From DAOSCP01 sp035379625 (lineage in GTDB: Bacteria > Bacteroidota > Ignavibacteria > Ignavibacteriales > DAOSCP01), in NCBI GenBank assembly GCA_035379625.1, contig DAOSVM010000011.1:1-64000 (forward strand): 64,000 nucleotides of DNA. The letters run 5' to 3'. The number at the start of each line of letters is the position of its first letter. The first letter of the stretch is position 1. The notes under the pieces were generated by a model. That model searched no databases, was not told the origin of the DNA, and worked only from the letters and a program-made list of their open reading frames with translations. Positions 8,363 through 16,996 of this stretch are shown here, piece after piece. The position numbers were made by a program, and so were the translations under genes.

Positions 8363-10060
8363 TTAATCTATTTTTTCATTGTAGATTTTGATAATATTAT
8401 CGACTAAATTATCTGTATCGACTGTTATTTTTTCGTTTGTTCTACGAATTTTCAGTTCAACTTGGTTTTGTTTTAATTTCTTTTCACCAACGATTATTTG
8501 TAAAGGAATACCAATTAAATCAGCGTCGTTGAATTTGAAGCCTGGTTGAGCTTCTCTATCATCCATAAGAACGGAAAAACCTTTTTTATGTAATTCATCA
8601 TAAATATTGTTTGCAAAATTTAATACATCTTGATTTTTAACATTAAGACAAATTAAATGAAAATCAAAAGGTGATAATGCTTTGTTCCAAATAATACCGT
8701 ATTGATCATAATTGTTTTCGATATAGCAAGCAGCAACTCTTTCTACGCCAATACCATAGCTTCCCATAATAATAGGATGTGTTTGGCCTTTCTCATCGAG
8801 ATATTGAACATTTAACGCTTCGGTGTATTTAGTACCGAGTTTGAAAATATGACCTAATTCGATAGCTTTGAAAACATCGATTGAATTTTGGCATCTTGGG
8901 CATTGTTCACTTTTTTTAACGACTCTTAAATCGAAATATTCTATATTTTGGACGTCTCTTGTAAGATCTATGCCATAAATATGATAATCATCTTTATTTG
9001 CGCCGCTGTAGAGATTATTCCTATCTTTTAGTCTTAAATCTGCAATAATTTTATGTTTGAAGCCAACAGGGCCAATAGAACCAGCATTAGCTCCAGTTAT
9101 TTCAACTAATTCATCGGGATGAGCAGGGCGTACATTTCCACCAAGAGCTTTTTCTAATTTAACTTCATTAACTTCGTCATTACCACACATTAGAACTAAA
9201 ACGGGTTTGCCATCGTGAATATAAACTCTTGATTTTGCGCATTTTGTTTCGTCGATATTCAAAAATTGACAAAGTTCGTCAATAGATTTTACGTTTGGAG
9301 TGTGTATTTCTTTGATATTATCGGAAATTTCATCCCTTTTAATAACTGGAACAATTGAAGTAGCAACTTCAACATTGGCAGCATAACCGCATTTTTCGCA
9401 ATAGGCAACAGTATCTTCACCAGCATCAGATTTTACCATAAATTCTTCAGAACCGCTTCCGCCCATAGCACCAGATGATGCACCAACAACGAAGAAATTT
9501 ATTCCGCATCTTTTGAAAATATTTTTGTAAGCTTGAGCGTGTTTGTTATAAGATTCATCGAGACCTTCCCAAGTTGCATCAAAAGAATACGCATCTTTCA
9601 TTAAAAATTGTCTTCCACGAATAACTCCACTTTTTGGTCTTGGTTCATTTCTAAATTTTGTTTGAATTTGATACCATATTTGTGGTAATTCTTTATAAGA
9701 TTGTAAATTATTTTTTGCGTGGTATGTCATAATTTCTTCGTGAGTAGGAGCAAGAACGTAATCTCTATTTTTTACGTGGTACATTGTATCGCCAAAAGCT
9801 TCAACTCTACCGGTTTGTTCCCATATTTCTTTAGGATTTAAAGCAGGGAGATGGAATTCTTGCCCGCCGATTTTATCCATTTCTTCACGTATAATATTTG
9901 TAATTTTTTTGATAACTCTATAGCCTAATGGTAAAAATGAATAAATACCAGCAGAAAGCATCCTAACCATACCACTTCTGAGCATAAGTATATGGCTTGG
10001 AATAACAGCATCATTAGGAGTTTCTTTTAATGTAGGAATAAAAGATTTACTTAAACGCAT
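8363..10060 (-). CDS. proS: Proline--tRNA ligase (bacterial type)
   Basis: Class II aminoacyl-tRNA synthetase charging tRNA-Pro in the cytoplasm. The 565-aa length is typical of the bacterial-type enzyme with an editing (INS) domain between motifs 2 and 3, here roughly residues 220-400. Seen: motif 2 region TKFRNEPRPKSGVIRGRQF followed by MKDAYSF, a CxxC near residue 220 (YCEKCGY) and a second (CPRC) near 390, and motif 3 GSYGIGVERVAA. The C-terminal anticodon-binding domain follows (VLMDDREAQPGFKF). The start MRLSKSFIP matches the family N-terminus. It is a single gene facing away from the two tRNA genes upstream. Confidence 0.97.
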   Translation of the reverse strand: MRLSKSFIPTLKETPNDAVIPSHILMLRSGMVRMLSAGIYSFLPLGYRVIKKITNIIREEMDKIGGQEFHLPALNPKEIWEQTGRVEAFGDTMYHVKNRDYVLAPTHEEIMTYHAKNNLQSYKELPQIWYQIQTKFRNEPRPKSGVIRGRQFLMKDAYSFDATWEGLDESYNKHAQAYKNIFKRCGINFFVVGASSGAMGGSGSEEFMVKSDAGEDTVAYCEKCGYAANVEVATSIVPVIKRDEISDNIKEIHTPNVKSIDELCQFLNIDETKCAKSRVYIHDGKPVLVLMCGNDEVNEVKLEKALGGNVRPAHPDELVEITGANAGSIGPVGFKHKIIADLRLKDRNNLYSGANKDDYHIYGIDLTRDVQNIEYFDLRVVKKSEQCPRCQNSIDVFKAIELGHIFKLGTKYTEALNVQYLDEKGQTHPIIMGSYGIGVERVAACYIENNYDQYGIIWNKALSPFDFHLICLNVKNQDVLNFANNIYDELHKKGFSVLMDDREAQPGFKFNDADLIGIPLQIIVGEKKLKQNQVELKIRRTNEKITVDTDNLVDNIIKIYNEKID

Positions 10061-10199
10061 ATAAATCCCTGTATTTTATGAAAATTGAATAACAAATATA
10101 AGAAATTTTGAAAAAATAGTAAAAAATAAAAAAAAATATTTGCATAAAGGAACAAAATGTATTATATTAGTATTTCAAATTTATAAAAATTTGTTTGAC

Positions 10200-10285
10200 G
10201 CCGGGATGGCGGAATTGGTAGACGCACAGGACTTAAAATCCTGTGGGGAGTAATCCCCGTGCCGGTTCGACTCCGGCTCTCGGTA
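10200..10285 (+). tRNA. tRNA-Leu (anticodon TAA)
   Basis: Full cloverleaf: acceptor GCCGGGA pairs with TCTCGGT using two G-T wobbles, anticodon stem CAGGA / TCCTG around loop CTTAAAA (anticodon TAA), a long variable arm (GGGGAGTAATCCCC) as expected for class II Leu tRNAs, and T-stem GCCGG / CCGGC. The discriminator is A10285. The following bases are CA, so the CCA end is not encoded. Confidence 0.97.
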
Positions 10286-10301
10286 CATAATACCTCCTTT
10301 T

Positions 10302-10336
10302 CCCCCTTAATACGTTAGTGTATGAGGGGGTTTTTT
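10302..10336 (+). terminator. Intrinsic terminator between tRNA-Leu and tRNA-Val
   Basis: CCCCCTT pairs with GAGGGGG across an AT-rich loop, immediately followed by TTTTTT. It ends five bases before tRNA-Val, so the two tRNA genes are probably separately controlled. Confidence 0.75.
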
Positions 10337-10340
10337 ATAT

Positions 10341-10417
10341 GGGTTCTTAGCTCAGTTGGTTAGAGCGCCACGTTGACATCGTGGAGGTCAGAAGTTCGAA
10401 TCTTCTAGGACCCACCA
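10341..10417 (+). tRNA. tRNA-Val (anticodon GAC)
   Basis: Acceptor GGGTTCT pairs with AGGACCC, anticodon stem CCACG / CGTGG encloses TTGACAT (anticodon GAC), T-loop TTCGAAT. Discriminator A10414 and the CCA end (10415-10417) are encoded, unlike tRNA-Leu and tRNA-Ala in this window. Confidence 0.97.
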
Positions 10418-10535
10418 AATTCTCATAAAATACATCTCCTAACTAATAAATCACATATTTAACATTTCTTTTCTTTGATTTTTTTATAATTAAATGTAAT
10501 TTTGTTTTTCGATTTTAATTTTTATAGGTATTAAA

Positions 10536-11720
10536 ATGAAAGAGTTCTTTAAATCCGCTTTTGCAGTTTATATAAGAGAAAAAAATCGTATTCTTGAAAG
10601 AAAAACTTTATATGGTTTAACTATTTTTTTGCCATTCTTACTATCTCTTATTTTTATTGCTATTTATTATAAAGGTGTTGTACGTGAAATACCAATTGCA
10701 ATTTATAATGAAGATAATTCCAATCTTTCAAAATTAGCAATTCGTCAATTTGCTTCAGCCCCTTCTATGAAAATTTATAAATATGTAAATTCCTTAGATG
10801 AAATTAAAAGTGAATTCCGAAAGGGTAATATTTATGGCGCTATTTATTTCCCAAAAAATCTTGAAAAAGATATTAGAAAACAACGCCAAACTTATGTTAT
10901 TTTATATCGAACTAATGGTAATTTGATTATTGGTAATACTCTTTTAAGAGATTTCACAACAATTGCAAAAAGTTTAAGTGGCAAAATACTTTTAACTAAA
11001 ATTCAAAAACAAAAAGGTTTGAAAGAAGATCAAGCAAAAGCAATTATTCAACCTATTGTAATTGATACTGATTCTATGTTTAATCCATATTATAGCTATT
11101 TATATTTTCTTGTCCCTGGGCTACTTACAGTAACTTTATATATGGTAATTTTAGTTGTTACTGTTTTACTTTTTACAAGTGAAAAAGAACATAATACACT
11201 TAAAGAACTTTTTGAAACAGCTAATTTTAATATTTGGGCAATTCTTGTTGGTAAAGCTACACCGCATATATTATTGAATTTTGTAACAGTTTTGCTCTTT
11301 TTTAATGTTTTATTCCCAATTTTTAATATTCCGATTTATGGATCTATTACTTTATTACTTGTTTTTTCTTTATTGTTTGTAGTAAGTTGTGTTCTACTTG
11401 GTATGGCAATTTCAGCTATATCTCCGGATCAGCAAAAAGCAACTGAAATTGGCTTGATAATTAGTACTCCAGCTTTCATTTTAAGTGGTTTTACATTTCC
11501 AGTTTGGGCAATGCCAAAAATTTATCATCTTTTAGCAGATTTAATTCCATATCCACATTATCTAGTTGGAGTTGTTAAAATTTATCAAATGAATTGTGAA
11601 TTCAAATATGTTAAATCAGAGTTTATTGCTTTATCACTCTTTGCAATAATTTCATTTATTGTTATTGCAATCTACTTACTTAAAACAAAAAAACAATTAA
11701 TTGCTGGAGCTGAAAAATGA
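10536..11720 (+). CDS. ABC-2 type transporter permease (first of pair)
   Basis: Inner-membrane permease of the ABC-2 superfamily, long-loop type. One N-terminal transmembrane helix (about residues 26-46) is followed by a 130-residue extracytoplasmic domain (starting VREIPIAIYNEDNS), then about five helices from residue 185, with the conserved STPAFILSGFTFPVWAMP stretch before the last helices. The architecture matches YhhJ/YbhR-like export permeases that work as two-subunit pairs. The stop codon overlaps the next permease gene by 4 bp (ATGA). No ATPase, membrane-fusion protein or TolC gene lies beside it, so substrate and partners are unknown. Confidence 0.85.
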   Translation: MKEFFKSAFAVYIREKNRILERKTLYGLTIFLPFLLSLIFIAIYYKGVVREIPIAIYNEDNSNLSKLAIRQFASAPSMKIYKYVNSLDEIKSEFRKGNIYGAIYFPKNLEKDIRKQRQTYVILYRTNGNLIIGNTLLRDFTTIAKSLSGKILLTKIQKQKGLKEDQAKAIIQPIVIDTDSMFNPYYSYLYFLVPGLLTVTLYMVILVVTVLLFTSEKEHNTLKELFETANFNIWAILVGKATPHILLNFVTVLLFFNVLFPIFNIPIYGSITLLLVFSLLFVVSCVLLGMAISAISPDQQKATEIGLIISTPAFILSGFTFPVWAMPKIYHLLADLIPYPHYLVGVVKIYQMNCEFKYVKSEFIALSLFAIISFIVIAIYLLKTKKQLIAGAEK

Positions 11721-12886
11721 AAAATTATATAAATTTATTTATTAATTCATTTAAACGTGAAGCTGGAAGAATTTATCGTGATATAAATATTACTATGATA
11801 ATTTTAATTGCTCCAATTGCTTATGCTATACTTTACGGTGGCTTTTATTGGAATAAAACAGAACAGAAAGTTGAAATTGTAGTTGTAGATTATGATAATT
11901 CGCTTTCTTCACAAAAATTTATTAAATTACTAAATACACATCCTAACATTACTATAAAGTATAAACTACAAAGTTTTTCAGAAGCAGAAAATAAACTTAA
12001 AGAGTGGGATGCATTTGGTATTATTGTAATCGATAGAGGGTTTGAAGAAAAAATTAAAAAATTTCAACAAGCAAAAATAAAATTATCACTAAACACAACA
12101 AGGTTTTTAGTATCCAATGACATAAACAAAGCTGTAAATGAAGTTGTAATTCATTTAACAGACGAACAAAGGCAAAAATATTATAATAACTTAGGTTATA
12201 CTTATGAAGAAGCAAAACAATTGATAGAGCCAATTGTTGCTGATATGCGTTCTTTATTCAACGTATATGAAACTTACGGTGATTTTTTATTACCAGGCAT
12301 ATTTATTTTAATTTTACAACAAACATTATTAATTGGATTATGTGAAAGTATTGCTAAAGAACGTGAAGAAAATACTTTAAAAGATTGGTTAGAAATTTCT
12401 GGTAAAAGTGTTTGGGTTAGTATTTGGGGTAAAGCCTTTTTTTATTGGTTTAACTATATCGCGTATGGATTGCTTTATTTTGGTGTTTTATTCTATATCT
12501 TTAAATTACCTATTTTAGGAAGCAAATTAGCGTTGTTTTTAACTTCTATTCTATTTCTTTTGGCTGTAATTTATTTTGCATTTCTTTTATCTAGTTTATT
12601 CAAAAGAAAATTAGTAGCTATTCAACTAATTGCATTTACATCATATCCAATATTTTTAATTTCAGGTTATAGCTGGCCTAAATTTGCAATGCCCCAATTT
12701 GTTCAATGGTTAGCTGATTTTCTCCCAAGTACTCCTTATTTAAATTCGATGTTACGTATTACTTTGTATGGTGCAAATTTATCTGATGTAAAATATGAGA
12801 TTTTTCACTTATTAATTTTAGTTATTATATTTTTAATCTTGACAAGAATTAGAATAAAAATTATATTGCAAAAAGAAATAATATAA
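11717..12886 (+). CDS. ABC-2 type transporter permease (second of pair)
   Basis: Paralogue of the preceding permease with the same plan: N-terminal helix (about 25-42), soluble loop beginning KVEIVVVDYDNS, then a block of helices and a signature FLISGYSWPKFAMPQF near residue 315. Translation is probably coupled through the ATGA overlap at 11717. The two permeases presumably form a heterodimer that needs an ATPase encoded elsewhere. The gene ends 20 bases before a chemoreceptor with its own strong ribosome site (AAGGAG), so co-transcription with the chemoreceptors is possible but a functional link is not implied. Confidence 0.85.
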   Translation: MKNYINLFINSFKREAGRIYRDINITMIILIAPIAYAILYGGFYWNKTEQKVEIVVVDYDNSLSSQKFIKLLNTHPNITIKYKLQSFSEAENKLKEWDAFGIIVIDRGFEEKIKKFQQAKIKLSLNTTRFLVSNDINKAVNEVVIHLTDEQRQKYYNNLGYTYEEAKQLIEPIVADMRSLFNVYETYGDFLLPGIFILILQQTLLIGLCESIAKEREENTLKDWLEISGKSVWVSIWGKAFFYWFNYIAYGLLYFGVLFYIFKLPILGSKLALFLTSILFLLAVIYFAFLLSSLFKRKLVAIQLIAFTSYPIFLISGYSWPKFAMPQFVQWLADFLPSTPYLNSMLRITLYGANLSDVKYEIFHLLILVIIFLILTRIRIKIILQKEII

Positions 12887-12906
12887 ATACAAAAAGGAGT
12901 TGGTTT

Positions 12907-14742
12907 ATGAATTTTAAAAATTTATCAATTAAGCAAAAAATTTTCGGAATAGCTGTTTTTATTATAACTAGTACATTTGCAGCTGATTTTATTCACGAAT
13001 ATATAGCGCCTAATGCATTTTGGTTAGTAATGATATCATTAAGTGTTGTAATATTATTGTTATTAAATATTTTATACAAATCAATAATAATTCCAATAAA
13101 CTTAATTATTGAAGTTATTAAAACAAATAAAGAAAAAAATGAGGCAAATAAAATTAATTATGAAGCCAAACATGAATTAGGTAAAGTAATTGAGGAAATA
13201 AACAGTTATATTTCTGATATTGAGAAAAATCAAAGTGTAATGAAAAAATTATATGCTGTACTTGATAAAGTTTCCAAAATTGATGATGTAAAAATAGTTT
13301 ATCAAGAATTATTAAAAGGTATAAAAGATATTATAAATGTTAAATATGCTGCATTAGCAGTATTTGGTAAGGATGGTACAAAAGCTGAAGAATTTTATTC
13401 AGAAGGAATTAGTGAGACAGAAAAACAAAGAATTGGTAAATATCCAGAAGGTAAAGGCTTATTAGGTTATATTCATCAAACTAAAGAAGTTTTAAGATTG
13501 GATGATATGTCTAAACACCCTAAATCCTATGGCTTTCCTTCGGGCCATCCAAAAATGAAAACTTTACTTGCAGCTCCTATTATTGTGGCCAATAAATCGT
13601 ATGGAAATTTATATATTTCAGAAAAAAATGATGGTACAGTTTTTACTGCAAGCGATGAATTATTATTCCGTTTTTATGCTATCCTTTGCGGTTTTGTTAT
13701 TGCTCAAAATAATGAAAAGAAAAGTTTAGCTAATATTAATACTTTCCTTGAAACTGAAATAAAAGATGTTGCAACAATTATTGAGCAAGTAGCACAAGGT
13801 AATTTAAATGTATATATACCTACTGATTCTAAATTTGACTTTATTAAAAAATTAAAAGCAATGACAAACCAAATGGTTAGTAACTTAAATGAATTGTTAG
13901 TTAATGTTGAAAATGCTATACAAGCTACAGCTAGTGCGAGTTCACAAATTTCCGCAACAACAGAGCAAATGTCTGCTGGTTCGCAAATGCAAACACAACA
14001 GGCGGTATCAGTAGCAGCCGGAGTAGAAGAGGTAGCAAAGACAATAATGGAAAATAGCCAAAATGCGCTATCAGCAGTAGAAGCGGCGAAAGTGGCGGGA
14101 AAAGAAGCAGAAGAAGGTAATAAGATAGTAATGCAAACTATAAGTGGGATGAATAAAGTATCACAAATGGTAATACAGACAGCTAATAACATAGAAGAAT
14201 TAGGAAAGAGCAGTAATCAAATAGGAGAAATAGTACAAGTAATTGAAGAGATAGCCGATCAAACAAACTTATTAGCATTGAATGCAGCAATAGAAGCAGC
14301 AAGAGCAGGTGAGCAAGGAAGAGGGTTTGCAGTAGTAGCAGATGAGGTAAGAAAACTTGCAGAAAGAACAGGAAAAGCTACAAAAGAAATAGCATCAATG
14401 ATAAAGAAAATACAAAAAGATACTGAAGATGCAGTTACAGCGATGAGACAAGGAACTGCAGAAGTTGAAATTGGCGTAACTTATGCAAATCAAGCTGGTG
14501 TTGCATTAAAAAAGATAAATGAAGAAACTCAGAAAGTATTAAATTTAATTAATCAAGTTGCAGTTGCAAATGAAGAACAAGCTAAAGCTGGTGAAGACAT
14601 TGCACGAAATATTGAAAACATTAAAAATGTAACTCAAGAAACGTCTCAAGGTATACAACAAATCGCCATCGCTACAGAAGACCTTACGAGATTAACTATC
14701 ACGCTTGAAATGAATATACAAAAATTCAACTTGAAAAAATAA
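12907..14742 (+). CDS. Methyl-accepting chemotaxis protein with GAF domain (1)
   Basis: Signal transducer of 611 aa. Two N-terminal transmembrane helices (about residues 13-30 and 37-56) are separated by only a few residues, so there is almost no periplasmic sensor. A HAMP-like linker follows, then a cytoplasmic GAF domain (about 115-265; GKYPEGKGLLGYI, LLAAPIIVANKSYGNLYI), which is the likely sensor. The C-terminal MCP signalling domain contains the invariant hairpin tip EIADQTNLLALNAAIEAARA followed by GEQGRGFAVVADEVRKLAER. The signalling segment is almost identical at DNA level to the next gene, while the N-terminal halves are clearly diverged. A terminator follows. Confidence 0.92.
   Translation: MNFKNLSIKQKIFGIAVFIITSTFAADFIHEYIAPNAFWLVMISLSVVILLLLNILYKSIIIPINLIIEVIKTNKEKNEANKINYEAKHELGKVIEEINSYISDIEKNQSVMKKLYAVLDKVSKIDDVKIVYQELLKGIKDIINVKYAALAVFGKDGTKAEEFYSEGISETEKQRIGKYPEGKGLLGYIHQTKEVLRLDDMSKHPKSYGFPSGHPKMKTLLAAPIIVANKSYGNLYISEKNDGTVFTASDELLFRFYAILCGFVIAQNNEKKSLANINTFLETEIKDVATIIEQVAQGNLNVYIPTDSKFDFIKKLKAMTNQMVSNLNELLVNVENAIQATASASSQISATTEQMSAGSQMQTQQAVSVAAGVEEVAKTIMENSQNALSAVEAAKVAGKEAEEGNKIVMQTISGMNKVSQMVIQTANNIEELGKSSNQIGEIVQVIEEIADQTNLLALNAAIEAARAGEQGRGFAVVADEVRKLAERTGKATKEIASMIKKIQKDTEDAVTAMRQGTAEVEIGVTYANQAGVALKKINEETQKVLNLINQVAVANEEQAKAGEDIARNIENIKNVTQETSQGIQQIAIATEDLTRLTITLEMNIQKFNLKK
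13981..14561 (+). repeat. Near-identical DNA block shared by the two chemoreceptors (copy 1)
   Basis: Aligns without gaps at an offset of 1898 bp to 15879-16459. From about 14014 onward I find only two mismatches in roughly 548 bp (GCG/GCA in two Ala codons). Outside the block the genes diverge sharply. Within 14014-14420 isoleucine is almost always ATA and Val/Ala codons mostly end in A, unlike flanking coding sequence, where ATT, GTT and GCT are common. Confidence 0.9.
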
Positions 14743-14760
14743 ATGAAGATATTTTTATCA

Positions 14761-14786
14761 AAAAGCTGCCATTAGGCAGCTTTTTT
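14761..14786 (+). terminator. Intrinsic terminator between the two chemoreceptor genes
   Basis: An 11-bp perfect stem, AAAAAGCTGCC / GGCAGCTTTTT, with an ATTA tetraloop and a T-run, 18 bases after the first chemoreceptor stop. The second gene therefore probably relies on read-through or its own promoter. Confidence 0.85.
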
Positions 14787-14801
14787 ATAATAGGAGGTCA
14801 T

Positions 14802-16637
14802 ATGGATTTTGTTAAAAATTTATCAAATAGAGTGAAAGTTAATCTTTTTGCTATTGTTTTTACACTGTCTACGTTTATTTGTAATTATATCTTCAATATT
14901 GAAATGAGTAAAGTGTATTTTCAAAGTTTAGGATTATTATTTATTTTCTTTATAATACTTGTAAATTATTTTTTGAAATTTTTTAATGACCCTGTACAAG
15001 AAATTATTAGAAGTATACAATATTATTATAACTATAATGAATTTAAAAAAGTAGACTATCCTGCAAAAGATGAATTTGGCCAATTAGTTAAAATATTCAA
15101 TGGTTTCTTAGAAAACATCGAAAGAAATCAATTTATAAACAAATATTTAGCTAATTTACTATCAGCGATAACCCAAAAAGAAAATGAACAAGAAATTTAT
15201 AATGAAATTGTAAAAGGTGCTAAAGAACTTTTTGATGTGAAATATGTAGCTTTATCAATTTTTGAAAAAAATCAACATAAAGTTAAAGAATTTTATCAAT
15301 TAGGAATGAGTAACGTAGATATACAAAAAATAGGAAAATATCCTGAAGGTAAAGGGTTATTAGGTTACATCCAAGAAACTAAAAAGTTATTAAGACTTGA
15401 TAAAATCTCTGAACATCCAAGAAGTTACGGTTTTCCTGCTAATCATCCTCCTATGGAAACGCTATTAGCAGCACCTATTGTAGTAGGGAGTAAATCTTAT
15501 GGCAATTTATATATGTGTGAAAAGAATAATGGGGAAAAATTCAATTTGAATGATGAAATATTATTTAAATTTTATTCACAACTAGCGGGCTTTATCATAG
15601 CACAAAAATTAAGTCAAAAAGAAATAATAGCAATTTATGAAAATTTAGAAAACGATATTAAAAGAGACGTTATTGAAGTAAATAAAATTGCCAATGGTGA
15701 TTTAACAGTTTATTTCCATCAAGACTCTGATTTTGAATTCATAAATAAATTAAACAACAATCTTAACAATATGATTTATAAATTAAATGATTTAATGCAT
15801 CATTTTGAGAAATCTTTATATTCAACAATATCAGCAGCACAAGAAATTGCTGCCTCTACTAATCAATTAGAAAGTACTTCGCAAATGCAAACACAACAAT
15901 CGATGTCAATTGCAGCCGGAGTAGAAGAGGTAGCAAAGACAATAATGGAAAATAGCCAAAATGCACTATCAGCAGTAGAAGCGGCAAAAGTGGCGGGAAA
16001 AGAAGCAGAAGAAGGTAATAAGATAGTAATGCAAACTATAAGTGGGATGAATAAAGTATCACAAATGGTAATACAGACAGCTAATAACATAGAAGAATTA
16101 GGAAAGAGCAGTAATCAAATAGGAGAAATAGTACAAGTAATTGAAGAGATAGCCGATCAAACAAACTTATTAGCATTGAATGCAGCAATAGAAGCAGCAA
16201 GAGCAGGTGAGCAAGGAAGAGGGTTTGCAGTAGTAGCAGATGAGGTAAGAAAACTTGCAGAAAGAACAGGAAAAGCTACAAAAGAAATAGCATCAATGAT
16301 AAAGAAAATACAAAAAGATACTGAAGATGCAGTTACAGCGATGAGACAAGGAACTGCAGAAGTTGAAATTGGCGTAACTTATGCAAATCAAGCTGGTGTT
16401 GCATTAAAAAAGATAAATGAAGAAACTCAGAAAGTATTAAATTTAATTAATCAAGTTGCTATTGCTAGTGAAGAGCAGGCTAAAGCAACAAACGATGCAT
16501 CTAAATATCTTGAACAAATTAAAGAAGGAACAACTTATACTTTTGAAGGAATTAAACAAATATCTTTAGCTATTGATGATTTGAACAGACTCATGCATAA
16601 TATTGGTGAACAAATGTCTTATTTTAAATTAAAATAA
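14802..16637 (+). CDS. Methyl-accepting chemotaxis protein with GAF domain (2)
   Basis: Paralogue of the preceding chemoreceptor with the same length (611 aa) and order: two close transmembrane helices (about 15-30 and 38-58), linker, GAF domain (about 115-265; GKYPEGKGLLGYIQETKKLLRL-type core), then the MCP signalling domain. A strong ribosome site (AGGAGG) precedes the ATG by five bases. The GAF halves share recognisable but moderate identity, so the sensors may respond to different ligands while the output domain is the same. No cheA, cheW or cheY is in the window. Confidence 0.92.
   Translation: MDFVKNLSNRVKVNLFAIVFTLSTFICNYIFNIEMSKVYFQSLGLLFIFFIILVNYFLKFFNDPVQEIIRSIQYYYNYNEFKKVDYPAKDEFGQLVKIFNGFLENIERNQFINKYLANLLSAITQKENEQEIYNEIVKGAKELFDVKYVALSIFEKNQHKVKEFYQLGMSNVDIQKIGKYPEGKGLLGYIQETKKLLRLDKISEHPRSYGFPANHPPMETLLAAPIVVGSKSYGNLYMCEKNNGEKFNLNDEILFKFYSQLAGFIIAQKLSQKEIIAIYENLENDIKRDVIEVNKIANGDLTVYFHQDSDFEFINKLNNNLNNMIYKLNDLMHHFEKSLYSTISAAQEIAASTNQLESTSQMQTQQSMSIAAGVEEVAKTIMENSQNALSAVEAAKVAGKEAEEGNKIVMQTISGMNKVSQMVIQTANNIEELGKSSNQIGEIVQVIEEIADQTNLLALNAAIEAARAGEQGRGFAVVADEVRKLAERTGKATKEIASMIKKIQKDTEDAVTAMRQGTAEVEIGVTYANQAGVALKKINEETQKVLNLINQVAIASEEQAKATNDASKYLEQIKEGTTYTFEGIKQISLAIDDLNRLMHNIGEQMSYFKLK
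15879..16459 (+). repeat. Near-identical DNA block shared by the two chemoreceptors (copy 2)
   Basis: Second copy of the block described at 13981-14561, offset 1898 bp. It covers the adaptation and hairpin-tip region of the signalling domain. The sharp right boundary after AATCAAGTTGC and the diverged sequence just beyond it fit gene conversion rather than a whole-gene duplication. Confidence 0.9.
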
Positions 16638-16996
16638 TTTAATAATACAAATATTATTTGTATAGTTTTTTATAAATAAAATTTTTATAATTGTTTATAA
16701 CTTTTATCTAACACTTGTTAATACAAGAATAGTTAAATAGCACACAAATAACATATCTCATATAATTCAAATTAGTTTCTATATTAACACAAACAAATTT
16801 ATAATTTCTTACTAATCTTCGTTTTAGTAAATTTATTATAATATTTCGGAATAATATTGAAAATAAGGTGATATATATCAAATACAAATAATTATGAATT
16901 TATATTACCTTAACTATTCCTGAATATACTGAGTATATATTTGTTGCGGAACTTAGGAAAAAGTTCGCAATAAATAACAAATAATTAGGAGTTATT
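16638..16996 (+). promoter_or_regulatory. Leader region of the phosphate operon with 5'-UTR stem-loop
   Basis: The 359-bp gap before the phosphate operon is AT-rich and should hold its promoter. At 16944-16970 TTGC-GAACTT pairs with AAGTTC-GCAA, giving 10 bp with one bulged G around an AGGAAA-type loop. No T-run follows, so it is more likely an mRNA leader structure than a terminator. No match to the E. coli Pho box was recognised; FCB-group bacteria need not use one. Confidence 0.4.

Noticed and set aside
13704..14192. 162-codon antisense frame opposite chemoreceptor 1, with a 75-codon twin opposite chemoreceptor 2
   Set aside because: It mirrors the conserved MCP coding block; the Cys/Ala/Ile-rich translation arises from the reverse of A-ending codons and lacks a ribosome site.
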